A DNA stretch of 60,618 bases from Dehalococcoidia bacterium (GCA_019694855.1 JAIBBD010000007.1:1-60618); one strand, 5' to 3'. Shown: positions 17,317 to 25,638, numbered from the stretch's first letter. The notes: generated from the sequence alone by a model not told the origin. Numbers and translations: made by a program.

Positions 17317-18267
17317 ATGTCCGCACAACCCTCCCGCCCAACACGTCGTCGGTTCCTGGGCATAGCCGCAACGGGCGGCTTGGCTGCGCTGCTCCTCGCC
17401 TGTCAGCGCTCCGGCTCGGCGGCGGTGCCGGCGCCCGCCGCACCGCTCGCGCGCGACGGCGGCTCCGAGGCGGTGCAGCCCTCTCCCTCCGCCACGGCGA
17501 GCCCGACGCCGCGACCAGTACCGCTGGCCGGCCGTTTCGAGCGCATGCTCCTCCCCGGCACGCCATGGGAGACACCGCTGGTCGTCGCGCACAGCGGCCG
17601 GCGCGGCTCCGCGGTCATGTTCCTCGGCGGCGTCCATGGCAACGAGCCCGGCGGCTGGCTCGCCGCAGACGAAGTCGCTCGCTGGCAGCCGTCCGCAGGC
17701 AGCCTGCTCGTCATTCCGCGCGCCAACATCGTCGCCACCCGCGCCTTCGAGCGGACCTTGCCGGACCTCGGCGACCTCAACCGCCTGTACCCGGGCTCGC
17801 TCACCGGCGCGCTCCCCATGGAGCGGATGGCCGCCGCCATCATCGAGGTGGCCACGGAGTTCGGCGTCGACCTTCTCATCGACATGCATGAGTCCTGGGG
17901 CTTCTTCGCCGAGCGCACCCAGAACGGCACCGCCTTCCTGGGCCAGACCGTCACGAGCAGCAGCGGCCCCGAGGCCGAGACCATCGTCCCGGCGCTCCTC
18001 GCGATCGCGAACCCGAGGATCGGCGCCGGACGTGACCGCCTCGTCACCCGCGACCAGTTCCCCCTTCCCGGACCGAGCCCGACCGCCACGCCGCCCTCGA
18101 ACGCCGCGCTCGGCCGAGGCAGCAGTTCACTCGCTCTCGGGCGCTTCGTGCCGGGCCTCACTCCCGTCCTCGTCGAGATGGGCCAGCAGGATCAACCCGA
18201 GGACCGCCGCGTCGCCCTCCATCTCGAGGTCGCGCGGGCCGCCCTCGAGCTGCGCGGGATGGCCTAA
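17317..18267 (+). CDS. Tat-type lipoprotein with M14/AstE-like zinc hydrolase domain
   Basis: The 316-residue product starts with a twin-arginine-like signal (TRRRFLGIAA, 9-18) running into a lipobox with C29, then a Ser/Thr/Pro-rich linker to about residue 70. The domain that follows has GGVHGNEPGG (zinc ligands H107 and E110), DLNRLYPG, a third ligand H191 in LLIDMHES, and a late Glu in PVLVEMG. These fit the zinc carboxypeptidase/succinylglutamate-desuccinylase superfamily. An extracytoplasmic amidase or peptidase is likely; the substrate is unknown. Export through Tat suggests the metal may be loaded in the cytoplasm before secretion. Confidence 0.8.
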   Translation: MSAQPSRPTRRRFLGIAATGGLAALLLACQRSGSAAVPAPAAPLARDGGSEAVQPSPSATASPTPRPVPLAGRFERMLLPGTPWETPLVVAHSGRRGSAVMFLGGVHGNEPGGWLAADEVARWQPSAGSLLVIPRANIVATRAFERTLPDLGDLNRLYPGSLTGALPMERMAAAIIEVATEFGVDLLIDMHESWGFFAERTQNGTAFLGQTVTSSSGPEAETIVPALLAIANPRIGAGRDRLVTRDQFPLPGPSPTATPPSNAALGRGSSSLALGRFVPGLTPVLVEMGQQDQPEDRRVALHLEVARAALELRGMA

Positions 18268-18346
18268 CCGGCTTCACCCGCATTGCCCCGAACTCCCCAC
18301 CTGCGTACCGTGACCTCGCGAGCAACACGGGCGAAGGGAGACCGAC

Positions 18347-18487
18347 GTGGAAGAGAGCCGTTGTCAGCGCTGCGGGCATCGCGAGGCGGCGCACCTCGAA
18401 TCCGGTCCCGAGGGCAATCCCTGGTGCCGCCTCTGCTACGGCCACCAGCAGCTCCACCGCGCGAGGAACCACGCCTTCGAGGCCTGA
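18347..18487 (+). CDS. Small zinc-ribbon protein, 46 residues
   Basis: A short open frame begins with GTG at 18347 after GGGAG and a six-base spacer, and ends with TGA at 18485-18487. The 46-residue product has two CxxC pairs, C6/C9 and C27/C30, plus several histidines, which is the pattern of a small zinc ribbon. No other frame in this 340-base stretch between larger genes looks coding. The function is unknown; small proteins of this kind often bind nucleic acid or a partner protein. The good ribosome-binding site and the paired cysteines are the grounds for calling it. Confidence 0.65.
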   Translation: MEESRCQRCGHREAAHLESGPEGNPWCRLCYGHQQLHRARNHAFEA

Positions 18488-18606
18488 CGCTCTGATTCGC
18501 ACGTCCCGAGGAAGCATCGAGGGCCGCGCTCGGGTACACTGACCTTCGGCGGGAATCGGTTCAGGTTTGTACACGGTTGCGGCATCGCAACTCGAGCGGA
18601 CATCCC

Positions 18607-19581
18607 ATGAACGTGCGCCCGCTGATCCTCGCCTCGTTGCTGATCGCCGCGGCTCTCCTGGTCACGTCGAGCCCGGCCCGCGCCATCGAGTCCGGTCGCG
18701 ACGCCACTGTCCACGCGGACGGCGACTGTCTCCGCCTCCGGGCGACTGCCAGCGTCTCCGGCCAGGTGCTTGCCTGCCTCGCCGACGGCACCACCGTGTC
18801 CGTCCTCCCCGCGAGCCTGAACGCCGATGGTTTCGTGTGGCGACTGGTGTCCGTGAACGGCCAGACCGGCTGGGTCGTCGAGCAGTACCTCCAGCAATCA
18901 ACCGCCGGTCCCGCCCCTTCCACGCCCAGCGGCACGGTGAGCGGACTGCTGCCCACGGCAGGTGGAGGCGCGCTCATCGTCTGGGGTGGCGGCCCCCTGA
19001 GCTCGCTGCTCGATAGGACCGCACGCCAGGGGTGCCCGGCCCTCTCGCTCTGGGTCACTGACTCGAGTGGTTCGTTCGTCAGCTACATCGTCGGCGCACC
19101 GGACTTCGCCAACGGCGCATGGAACCTCCGCTACCCCGGCGGGCAACTCCCCGCGCGCTCACCCTATGTCGCGATGTGCGCCCCTGGCGTCCGTTCCGAG
19201 CAGCCAGCCCTACCAGCTCCTCCCGGCTCCCCGGCCATCTCCGGTGATCTCCCCGCCGCCGGTGGCTTCGGTCTCGTGGTCTGGGGCGGCGGCGGGGCCG
19301 ACGCACTGGTCGCCGCCGCGCAGAGCCGGGGCTGCGACGCGACCTCCGTGTGGACCAACGACGCCGCCGGACAGTTCGTCAGCTACATCGCCGGCGCACC
19401 CGCGATCGCGAACGCCGCCTGGAGCAGCCGGTTCGGAGGCACTCCGATGCCCGGTGACTCGGCCGTGGTGGTGGTGTGCCGCGGACGCGAGACGCCCGCC
19501 TCGGCTGGCGGCCCGGTCGGCGCGGCGGGCCTGCCCGCCGGGATCCCCGCGCTGCCGCCGGGCCCCGCCGGCAACCGCTAG
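18607..19581 (+). CDS. Secreted protein with SH3-like domain and a duplicated ~85-residue domain
   Basis: The 324-residue product begins with a signal peptide (cleavage near ARA, residue 26). A bacterial SH3-like domain (about 32-90) with CLRLRATAS and GQTGWVVEQYL follows. The rest is two copies of a domain, at about 105-195 and 210-298, sharing the pattern GG..L.VWGGG, RGC, a Trp, FVSYI.GAP, then PG..V.C. Each copy has two cysteines that could form a disulfide. I do not recognise the duplicated domain as a named family. A cell-surface or envelope-associated role is inferred from the signal and SH3 domain. The C-terminus is Gly/Pro-rich. Confidence 0.75.
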   Translation: MNVRPLILASLLIAAALLVTSSPARAIESGRDATVHADGDCLRLRATASVSGQVLACLADGTTVSVLPASLNADGFVWRLVSVNGQTGWVVEQYLQQSTAGPAPSTPSGTVSGLLPTAGGGALIVWGGGPLSSLLDRTARQGCPALSLWVTDSSGSFVSYIVGAPDFANGAWNLRYPGGQLPARSPYVAMCAPGVRSEQPALPAPPGSPAISGDLPAAGGFGLVVWGGGGADALVAAAQSRGCDATSVWTNDAAGQFVSYIAGAPAIANAAWSSRFGGTPMPGDSAVVVVCRGRETPASAGGPVGAAGLPAGIPALPPGPAGNR

Positions 19582-19587
19582 CGGCCC

Positions 19588-20529
19588 TTACGCCGCCGCG
19601 TCGAACCGCTCCGCGAGGTAATGCTCAGCACGAATCGCCGCGGTGACTCCGTCCCCCGCCGCCGTCACGAGCTGACGCGCCGACTGCGCTCGGATGTCCC
19701 CGGCCGCGAAGAGCCCGGGCACGTCGGTCTCCATCCACTCGTTCACAATCGCGTGGCCGCCGGCGTCCAGCCGCGTCAATCCCCGCAGCAGTTCCGAGGC
19801 CGGCCGCTGTCCGACGAAGACGAACATCGCCGCGACGGGCAGCGACCGCCGCTCGCCGGTCCGGACGTCACACAGCTGCAGCGATTCGACCGCGGCTTCA
19901 CCGTCGACCCGTTCGACGACCGTGTTCCAGCTGAACTCGATCTTCGAGGACGCGAACGCGCGCTCCTGCAGCACCTTCGAGGCCCGCAGCTCATCGCGTC
20001 GATGGATCAGGTACACCTTCGAGGCGTAGCGCGTCGTGAACAGTGCCTCGTCGATGGCCGCGTCGCCACCGCCCACGATCGCCACCGGCACGTCGCGAAA
20101 GAACGCCGCGTCACAGGTGGCGCAGTACGAGACGCCTCGGCCCGTGAGCTCCGCTTCCCCTGGTACACCGAGGCGAATCGCCTCCGCACCCGCCGTCACG
20201 ATCACGGCGCGCGCGGGTACCTCGCCCTCCGCGCTGGCGAGGATGAAGCCGTCCCCCGCCCGCCGCAGCTCGCTGATCGCCTCGTACCGCGTCTCAAGGC
20301 CGAACCGCTCCGCCTGCTGCCGCATGGCAAGGGCCAGGTCCAGCCCGTTCACGCCCTCGGCAAACCCCGGGTAGTTCTCGACCGTCGAGGTCGTCGCGAT
20401 CTGCCCGCCGATCACGCCGCGCTCCCATAGCACCGTCCGTCGCAGCGCGCGTGCCGCGTACAGCCCCGCGGCGAGCCCGGCAGGTCCACCACCGACGATC
20501 GCGATGTCGATTCGCTCGTTCGTCGTCAC
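19588..20529 (-). CDS. trxB: Thioredoxin reductase
   Basis: An FAD/NADPH flavoenzyme of 313 residues that reduces thioredoxin. The FAD motif IVGGGPAGLAAGLYAAR (11-27), redox-active CATC (C136/C139), NADPH motif IVGGGDAAIDEA and the FAD-binding C-terminal FAAGDIRAQSARQ are all present. The GTG at 20529 is chosen because a long purine-rich Shine-Dalgarno (AGGAGGAGGAGC) precedes it; the longer in-frame extension upstream is low-complexity and covers the trxA-trxB gap. It lies downstream of trxA on the same strand, separated by a strong hairpin. Confidence 0.96.
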   Translation of the reverse strand: MTTNERIDIAIVGGGPAGLAAGLYAARALRRTVLWERGVIGGQIATTSTVENYPGFAEGVNGLDLALAMRQQAERFGLETRYEAISELRRAGDGFILASAEGEVPARAVIVTAGAEAIRLGVPGEAELTGRGVSYCATCDAAFFRDVPVAIVGGGDAAIDEALFTTRYASKVYLIHRRDELRASKVLQERAFASSKIEFSWNTVVERVDGEAAVESLQLCDVRTGERRSLPVAAMFVFVGQRPASELLRGLTRLDAGGHAIVNEWMETDVPGLFAAGDIRAQSARQLVTAAGDGVTAAIRAEHYLAERFDAAA

Positions 20530-20577
20530 GTGCTCCTCCTCCTGAGTTCGCGCCGATGGAGCGGCCCCGGAGAAACA

Positions 20578-20604
20578 CAAACGGCGGGCCAGGCCCGCCG
20601 TTTG
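20578..20604 (-). terminator. Hairpin terminator/attenuator between trxA and trxB
   Basis: A near-perfect inverted repeat, AAACGGCGGGCC against GGCCCGCCGTTT, sits 24 bases after the trxA stop and about 50 bases before the trxB start. On the reverse strand it is followed by TTTGTGTTTCT, a loose T-rich stretch. It could end trxA transcripts or attenuate read-through into trxB. Confidence 0.65.
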
Positions 20605-20627
20605 AGACGCTCGAGAGAGAGCGGCGA

Positions 20628-20951
20628 CTAGAGGACGGCGTCCAGGCGCTTCGCCAGGTCGCTCTTGGGACGGAAGCCCACGATCTGCCCGACAATCGAA
20701 CCCTGCTTGAAGACGAGCAACGTCGGGATCGAGCGGATCCCGAACTGGCTCGCGACCCGGGGGTTCTCGTCGGTGTTCAGCTTGAGGAACTTCACGCGCC
20801 CCTCGTACTCGCCCGCCAGCTCCTCCACGATCGGGGCCACCATGCGGCACGGACCGCACCAGGGCGCCCAGAAGTCCACCAGGACCGGGGTGTCGCTCTG
20901 CAATACGTCCGCGTCAAACGTCGTGTCGGTCGTGTCCGCCGGATGTGCCAT
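20628..20951 (-). CDS. trxA: Thioredoxin
   Basis: A 107-residue thioredoxin with the canonical active site [13 protein letters not shown] (C32/C35), the buried acidic residue in LVDFWAP, and the cis-proline in [10 protein letters not shown]. The ATG at 20951 follows AAAGGAAG. With trxB it forms a complete disulfide-reducing pair and could supply electrons to the APS reductase encoded upstream. It is divergent from a CsoR-type regulator across a 143-base region holding that regulator's promoter and operator. Confidence 0.96.
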   Translation of the reverse strand: MAHPADTTDTTFDADVLQSDTPVLVDFWAPWCGPCRMVAPIVEELAGEYEGRVKFLKLNTDENPRVASQFGIRSIPTLLVFKQGSIVGQIVGFRPKSDLAKRLDAVL

Positions 20952-21023
20952 GCCGCTTCCTTTCGTGCCATCATCGTAATCGAGGTTCGAAGCTGTGCCG
21001 CCCGAGTGTACTCGCTGCAGGCG

Positions 21024-21053
21024 TTGACACGGTCGGCTACTACAGGCTAGATT
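21024..21053 (+). promoter_or_regulatory. Promoter of the csoR-like gene
   Basis: A perfect -35 TTGACA (21024-21029) and a -10-like TAGATT (21048-21053) are separated by 18 bases. The expected transcription start falls at about 21060, inside the inverted-repeat operator. Motif match only. Confidence 0.6.
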
Positions 21054-21057
21054 CTAG

Positions 21058-21074
21058 ATACCCCTTGGGGGTAT
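21058..21074 (+). promoter_or_regulatory. CsoR-type operator (inverted repeat)
   Basis: ATACCCC (21058-21064) and GGGGTAT (21068-21074) form a perfect 7-base inverted repeat around TTG. This matches the known CsoR/RcnR-family operator style, for example the ATACCC...GGGTAT site of Bacillus. It overlaps the predicted start of transcription of the regulator gene, so autorepression relieved by ligand is expected. Confidence 0.75.
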
Positions 21075-21094
21075 GTCAAGCCCGGAGGACACCC

Positions 21095-21433
21095 ATGGCC
21101 GAGCCAGCCTCTCCCGAACAACTCCGCGCCCGCCTCAGTCGCATCGAGGGCCAGATCCGCGGCATCGCCAAGATGCTCGAAAGCGAGCGCCCCTGCGAGG
21201 ACGTCGTCACGCAGCTCATGGCCGTACGCTCCGGCATCGACACGGTCGGCGCGCTCGTACTCGACTTGCATCTCGGTAACTGTATCGGCTGTGCCGAGCC
21301 CACCGAGCGCGTCGAGCTGTTGCGCGACTCGATGCGCATGTGGTGGCGCTTCGCACCCGGCGCGGCCGGCTTCGCCGTCGGCGCCGTCGAGGCTACCGAG
21401 GTCGCTCCCGCAAACCCCGAGGCGGCGAACTAG
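21095..21433 (+). CDS. csoR: CsoR-family metal-sensitive transcriptional repressor
   Basis: The 112-residue all-helical repressor has the family opening QLRARLSRIEGQIRGIAKML (10-29) and the Cu(I)-ligand triad C34, H59 and C63 (HxxxC); an extra C66 lies nearby. This triad favours copper sensing over the persulfide-sensing CstR branch, which lacks the histidine. The tail after about residue 90 is Ala/Glu-rich. The ATG at 21095 follows GGAGG. A matching operator overlaps its promoter. No copper exporter lies in the window; the only divergent genes are trxA-trxB. Its stop and the plsX stop lie six bases apart, tail to tail. Confidence 0.9.
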   Translation: MAEPASPEQLRARLSRIEGQIRGIAKMLESERPCEDVVTQLMAVRSGIDTVGALVLDLHLGNCIGCAEPTERVELLRDSMRMWWRFAPGAAGFAVGAVEATEVAPANPEAAN

Positions 21434-21439
21434 GAAACC

Positions 21440-22444
21440 CTAGTCCCGGCTCCCGAGGCGTTCGGTAGGGACAGCTGCCAGCGCCGCGATCATTCCCCGC
21501 TCGACTGCGCCCGCGGCCGTCCGGATCGCGTTCGCGATCGTCCCCGCATCACTCCGGCCATGGGCCACGAAGACCGGCCCCTCCACCCCCAGCAACGGCG
21601 CTGCGCCGTACTTCCGGTAGTCCAGCCGCGTCGACATCTCACGTAGCGCCGGCCGCAGCAGTGCACCCCCCAGGCGCGTGCGCAGCGACGACGAAGCCAC
21701 GCTACGCATTTCCGTGAAGATCATCTCGATGAGTCCCTCGGCCAGCTTCAGCATAACGTTGCCGGTAAACCCGTCGGCGACCACCACGTCCACGGCGCCG
21801 CGAAAGACGTCACGCCCTTCCACATTGCCGACGAAACGCAGGTCGCTCTTCGCCAGCTCCTCGTGCGTCTCGATGAGGACCGGCGTCCCCTTCGTCGGCT
21901 CCTCGCCAATGTTGAGCAGCCCCACGCGCGGGTTCGGCACCCCGACCACTGTCGCCATGTAGGCGGACCCGAGGTGCGCGAACTGGACGAGATGAGACGG
22001 CCGGCACTCCGCGTTGGCCCCGGCGTCCAGCAACAGCGTCGGGCCCGCCGGCACCGGCAACAGGGCGCCAAGCGCCGGGCGCTCGATGCCACGTAGCCGT
22101 CCCAGCACCACGAGGGCCGTCGCGAAGACCGCGCCCGTATTGCCTGCCGAGACGAACGCGTCGGCTTCGCCCCGGCGCACGAGACTGAGTCCCACGTAGA
22201 TCGAGGAGTCGCGGCGGCGCCGCGCCTCGATCGCGGCATGCTCACCCATCTCGATCACGTCGGAGGCCTGCTCGATCCGCACGCCCGGCGGCGTCCCGCC
22301 GCTGCGTGCCAGCTCCGCCTCAAGCACCGACCGCTCGCCCACCAGCGCGACCTCGATACCTTCGCGCGCGGCTTCGATGGCGCCGCGCACGGTCGCCGCC
22401 GGAGCGTCATCGCCACCCATCGCGTCGAGGGCAATCGCCGTCAT
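21440..22444 (-). CDS. plsX: Phosphate acyltransferase PlsX
   Basis: Makes acyl-phosphate from acyl-ACP for phosphatidic acid synthesis in the PlsX/PlsY route. The 334 residues begin with IALDAMGGDDAPAATVRGA, the PlsX hallmark, and contain SAGNTGA (about 101-107), LLDAGAN, NIGEEPTKGT, FVGNVEGRD and GFTGNVMLK. The ATG overlaps the stop of the methyltransferase gene by 4 bases. The usual partners rpmF and fabH are not adjacent. Confidence 0.96.
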   Translation of the reverse strand: MTAIALDAMGGDDAPAATVRGAIEAAREGIEVALVGERSVLEAELARSGGTPPGVRIEQASDVIEMGEHAAIEARRRRDSSIYVGLSLVRRGEADAFVSAGNTGAVFATALVVLGRLRGIERPALGALLPVPAGPTLLLDAGANAECRPSHLVQFAHLGSAYMATVVGVPNPRVGLLNIGEEPTKGTPVLIETHEELAKSDLRFVGNVEGRDVFRGAVDVVVADGFTGNVMLKLAEGLIEMIFTEMRSVASSSLRTRLGGALLRPALREMSTRLDYRKYGAAPLLGVEGPVFVAHGRSDAGTIANAIRTAAGAVERGMIAALAAVPTERLGSRD

Positions 22445-23241
22445 CGCGCGAGTTCGAACACGGCGACCTGCCGCAGGTCGCCGTCACCCAGCGGTGTCAG
22501 TTCGTAGTCACCGTACAGCGCGGTCAGTTCGAGGCCAGCCAGCCGTCCGGCCAGCTCCAGTTCCCCGCTCGTGATCGTGCGCAGGTTGAACTCGTGGCTC
22601 ACACGGCGGAACGGCCCGTCGTTCGGTTGGATGTCGTAATGGAAGGTCACCTGCCGCCGGCACTCCGAGGGCACGCCATCGACGGCGACCAGCTTCGTTA
22701 CCAGCGAGTCCCTCCACCGCCTGGTCCAGTGCGCCACCAGCGGACGCGGCCCCGAGGTGAAGTCCTCCGGTTGCGGCGCTTCGACGTCCACGATCGCCAG
22801 CCCGTCCTCCGCGAGGTGGCTCGCCACCGTCTCCAGCGCCGCGACTACATCCGCGGCCGACTCGAGGTGCTGCAGGCTGCCGAGGGGGATAAGCACCATC
22901 CCAAACTGCCGGCCGAGGCGCACGTCGCGGATGTCGCCCTCGACCAGCGTCACGGGCAGACCGCGCGTCCGCTCTGCGGCCACCCCGAGCATCCCCGCGC
23001 TGAAGTCCACGCCCACCACATCGAGGCCGGCGCGCGCCAGTTCGGCCGCCACGCGCCCGGTCCCGCACGCAAGCTCGAGCACCGGCCCGCGCTGCCGGAC
23101 CCCCAGTTCGCGATACATCGTGACGTCGTCGTCGAACTCCTCGAAGTCGAGGTCGTATAGCGGCGCGACGAGCGACCAGGGGTCAGAGTTGAGGGCTGGG
23201 GGCACGAACAGGATGCTAGGCGGCACGATCTGGGGGGTCAA
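22441..23241 (-). CDS. Class I SAM-dependent methyltransferase
   Basis: A 266-residue Rossmann-fold methyltransferase. Motif I is PVLELACGTGRVAAELA (about 54-70), followed by VVGVDFSAGML (motif II) and LVEGDIRDV (motif III). The TTG at 23241 is preferred because GGGGAGGG lies about ten bases upstream; GTG codons at 23226 and 23205 are alternatives. It overlaps plsX by 4 bases and starts one base after the DUF1003 stop, so it sits in the middle of a tight reverse-strand operon. The methyl acceptor is not predictable. Confidence 0.85.
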   Translation of the reverse strand: MTPQIVPPSILFVPPALNSDPWSLVAPLYDLDFEEFDDDVTMYRELGVRQRGPVLELACGTGRVAAELARAGLDVVGVDFSAGMLGVAAERTRGLPVTLVEGDIRDVRLGRQFGMVLIPLGSLQHLESAADVVAALETVASHLAEDGLAIVDVEAPQPEDFTSGPRPLVAHWTRRWRDSLVTKLVAVDGVPSECRRQVTFHYDIQPNDGPFRRVSHEFNLRTITSGELELAGRLAGLELTALYGDYELTPLGDGDLRQVAVFELAR

Positions 23242-23242
23242 T

Positions 23243-23743
23243 TCAGATCGACCCTCCCCGCTCGGCTCCGCCCGCCTCCGGCCGGGGCATCACGACCGCG
23301 CCATGGATCTCCGCCGTCAGTTGCCTCACCTGGCGCGACAGCTCCGCGACCTGCTCGGTCAGGTCCGTGTTCTGCTCCAGCAGCGTGATCGTGTTCTGTG
23401 CCAGCTCTTCGCGATGCCGCGCATCGGCGTCCGACCACATCTTGTCGCGCTCCGCCTGTCGCGTCTGCGCGAGCAGGATCAGCGGCGCCGCATACGCGGC
23501 CTGCAGGCTGAACGCGAGGTTGAGCAGGATGAACGGGTAGGGGTCGAAGTGGAACAGCGCGACCACGTTCGAGGCCACCCACAGTGCCACCACCAGCGAC
23601 TGCCCGATGAGGTACTGCGGCGTACCAAAGAACCGCGCGATGCGCTCGGCGACCGCCCCGAACCACCCGCCGCCAAACGGCGTCCCGAGGTGCGCGTGCG
23701 CCGCGTGGTACCGCATGTGCTCTTGTGTCTCAACGTTCGCCAT
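23243..23743 (-). CDS. DUF1003 membrane protein with C-terminal coiled coil
   Basis: A 166-residue protein with two hydrophobic helices (about 45-65 and 70-92) containing VALWVASNVVALFHFDPYPF and LNLAFSLQAAYAAPLILLAQ, the DUF1003 signature. A predicted coiled coil (about 108-150, heptads around TITLLEQNTDLTEQVAELSR) follows. The ATG at 23743 has GGGAGCG upstream; the longer frame before it is non-conserved in style. DUF1003 proteins are inner-membrane proteins of unknown function. Confidence 0.88.
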   Translation of the reverse strand: MANVETQEHMRYHAAHAHLGTPFGGGWFGAVAERIARFFGTPQYLIGQSLVVALWVASNVVALFHFDPYPFILLNLAFSLQAAYAAPLILLAQTRQAERDKMWSDADARHREELAQNTITLLEQNTDLTEQVAELSRQVRQLTAEIHGAVVMPRPEAGGAERGGSI

Positions 23744-23838
23744 CTCGTCGCGCTCCCTGCCGTCTGCCCGGCCTCGAGGTAACTGCGGTGCACGATCCAG
23801 CTTGCGACTGGCGAGGACAGGCCGACTACCGGCAACCA

Positions 23839-24612
23839 CTACGTCACTTTGTAGAGGCCCGTGGCGAACAGCCCGACGCCGTATGCGACCGCGTAGTACA
23901 CGAAGAGCGGACGTCGCCTCGCCCGCCACCACAGCGCGGCCGAAACCACGAACAGCAACGCGACCACCGGCAGGTCGAACCCCGTCTCCTCGAACGCAAG
24001 GTTCACGAAGATCCCGCTGGCGATGAACAGCGCGTTGACGCTCACCAGCGCAAGGTCGGCGCCGCGGGCATCTGGCGTCGCCCTCGCCAGCGCCTGCAGC
24101 GCGAGGATGACGAGGTTGATCACCACGAACCCCGTGAAGAACAGCCAGTGCGAGAAGGAGTCGTCGTTGAAAGCGATGATCTCGCAGAGCCGGCCGCTGT
24201 CCCCGTCGCAGAACCGGACATGCAGGTAGTTCGTCACCTCGTGCGTCCCGTAGCTCGCCGCGAGGACATACACCCCCAGGAGAAACACGATGTCCAGCAC
24301 GGGCAGCGCCCAACGCATCTGCTCGCCGCGCTCCGACGCCTCGCTCCCCCCGACCCGTGCCTCGAGCCACCGCTTGAGCAACACCGAGGCCACGACACTG
24401 GCCATCGGCAGCGCCAGCATGTTGATCAGGTCCACCCAGCGCAGGAACTCGTTCGACGCCACATAGCCGACGGTGAGGTCGGTGCGACGGTTGACCCCGA
24501 CCAGGATGACGATCGCCGACTGTGCCGCCAGCAGCAGATGCAACGCACGCAGGCCCGATCGAGGCGCTGACCGCGCGCCGGCCGCGCCACCCACCACTCC
24601 CGCCTCTGCCAT
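23839..24612 (-). CDS. Multi-pass membrane protein of unknown function
   Basis: A 257-residue protein with about six or seven membrane segments. I do not recognise the family. Between the third and fourth helices is a stretch with two cysteines (RFCDGDSGRLCEII) that could form a disulfide outside the membrane. The ATG at 24612 is well supported by GGAGCGGAGGAGG upstream. It is the first gene of the reverse run toward DUF1003 and plsX, and is divergent from the next gene. A 95-base gap separates it from the DUF1003 gene; I see nothing distinctive there. Confidence 0.75.
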   Translation of the reverse strand: MAEAGVVGGAAGARSAPRSGLRALHLLLAAQSAIVILVGVNRRTDLTVGYVASNEFLRWVDLINMLALPMASVVASVLLKRWLEARVGGSEASERGEQMRWALPVLDIVFLLGVYVLAASYGTHEVTNYLHVRFCDGDSGRLCEIIAFNDDSFSHWLFFTGFVVINLVILALQALARATPDARGADLALVSVNALFIASGIFVNLAFEETGFDLPVVALLFVVSAALWWRARRRPLFVYYAVAYGVGLFATGLYKVT

Positions 24613-24717
24613 CGGTCGCCTCCTCCGCTCCACCCCTCCAGACGAGCGCATTCTAAAGATCCGCGTGGTCGTGCCATTCGAGGGCTGCCGCCCTAGACTT
24701 GGGGGGCCGGGGCGCGA

Positions 24718-25638
24718 ATGGCCCCCACCTGCACGGGACGGCTCATCTTGCATTACCAGCCTCCGAGGGCGCTCGGGCTTCTGGTCGGCACCCTGCTGAC
24801 GCTCTGGTCGGCCGGCGTCGCCGTGCTGCTCGCCAACAGCGGCATCGCCGCCGACGAGGGCTGGCAGGTCTTCATCACGTTCCTCGGCGCGACCCTCGCC
24901 GGTGCGCTCGCCGTCCTCTTCGCCTTCTGGACCTACAGCCTCGCCACCATCTCCTACCTGCTCGACCGCAACGGCCTCGTCATCGCCTGGGGCCCCACGA
25001 GGCAAATCGTGCCCCTGCGCGCCATCCGACGCCTCGTCCCCGCCTCCTCCGTCGGCGTCCCCCGCATCCGCGGCGTCTCCTGGTGGGGCCACCACGTCGG
25101 CCAGGGCGATGTCGCGCAGATCGGCAACGTCCTCTTCTACTCAACGCACCAGACCAGCGACCAGGTCCTCTACGTCGTCACTGCCGAGAAGAATTACGCG
25201 ATCTCGGTCGAGGATCCTGAAGCCTTCGCCCGCGAGGTGCTGATGCGCCAGGAGCTCGGCCCGACCGCGGAGGTCACCCACCACGTCGAGCGTTCCGGCG
25301 CGTCGCTCGAGTCCTTCTGGGCCGACCCGCGCGCGCGCTGGCTGGCCGCGGCCGCCGTCATCGGCCTCGCGCTCGTCTGGGCGCAGATCGCCCTGCGCTA
25401 TGGCTCCATCCCCGAACGCGAACCCCTGCACTTCCCCGTGAACGACACCGTCGTCTCCTCTCAGGGTCGCGAGGCGATCCTCGAGCTGCCGCGCACGGCC
25501 ACGTTCCTCCTCGCTGCGGACCTGATCCTCGGCGTCATCCTGCATTCTTGGGACCGCATGGCCGGCTACGTCCTGTTTGCCGCAGCCGTCGCCGTCGAGG
25601 TCGGCATCTTCGCCGCGATCGTGCTCGCGCTCTGGTGA
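24718..25638 (+). CDS. Membrane protein with bacterial PH-like domain
   Basis: The 306-residue product has two N-terminal helices (about 17-35 and 48-72), a soluble segment (about 75-170) starting LDRNGLVIAWGPTRQIVPLRAI that resembles a bacterial pleckstrin-homology fold, and three further C-terminal helices. The overall layout recalls the PH-domain membrane proteins of Gram-positive bacteria, whose functions are poorly known. The start is tentative: ATG at 24718, with a TTG ten codons later as an alternative. It lies 57 bases before the hydrolase-USP gene on the same strand. Confidence 0.65.
   Translation: MAPTCTGRLILHYQPPRALGLLVGTLLTLWSAGVAVLLANSGIAADEGWQVFITFLGATLAGALAVLFAFWTYSLATISYLLDRNGLVIAWGPTRQIVPLRAIRRLVPASSVGVPRIRGVSWWGHHVGQGDVAQIGNVLFYSTHQTSDQVLYVVTAEKNYAISVEDPEAFAREVLMRQELGPTAEVTHHVERSGASLESFWADPRARWLAAAAVIGLALVWAQIALRYGSIPEREPLHFPVNDTVVSSQGREAILELPRTATFLLAADLILGVILHSWDRMAGYVLFAAAVAVEVGIFAAIVLALW

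Noticed and set aside
20530-20859. A longer N-terminus for thioredoxin reductase.
   Set aside because: It would run through the hairpin and into trxA, and the GTG at 20529 has a strong Shine-Dalgarno right at the FAD-binding fold.
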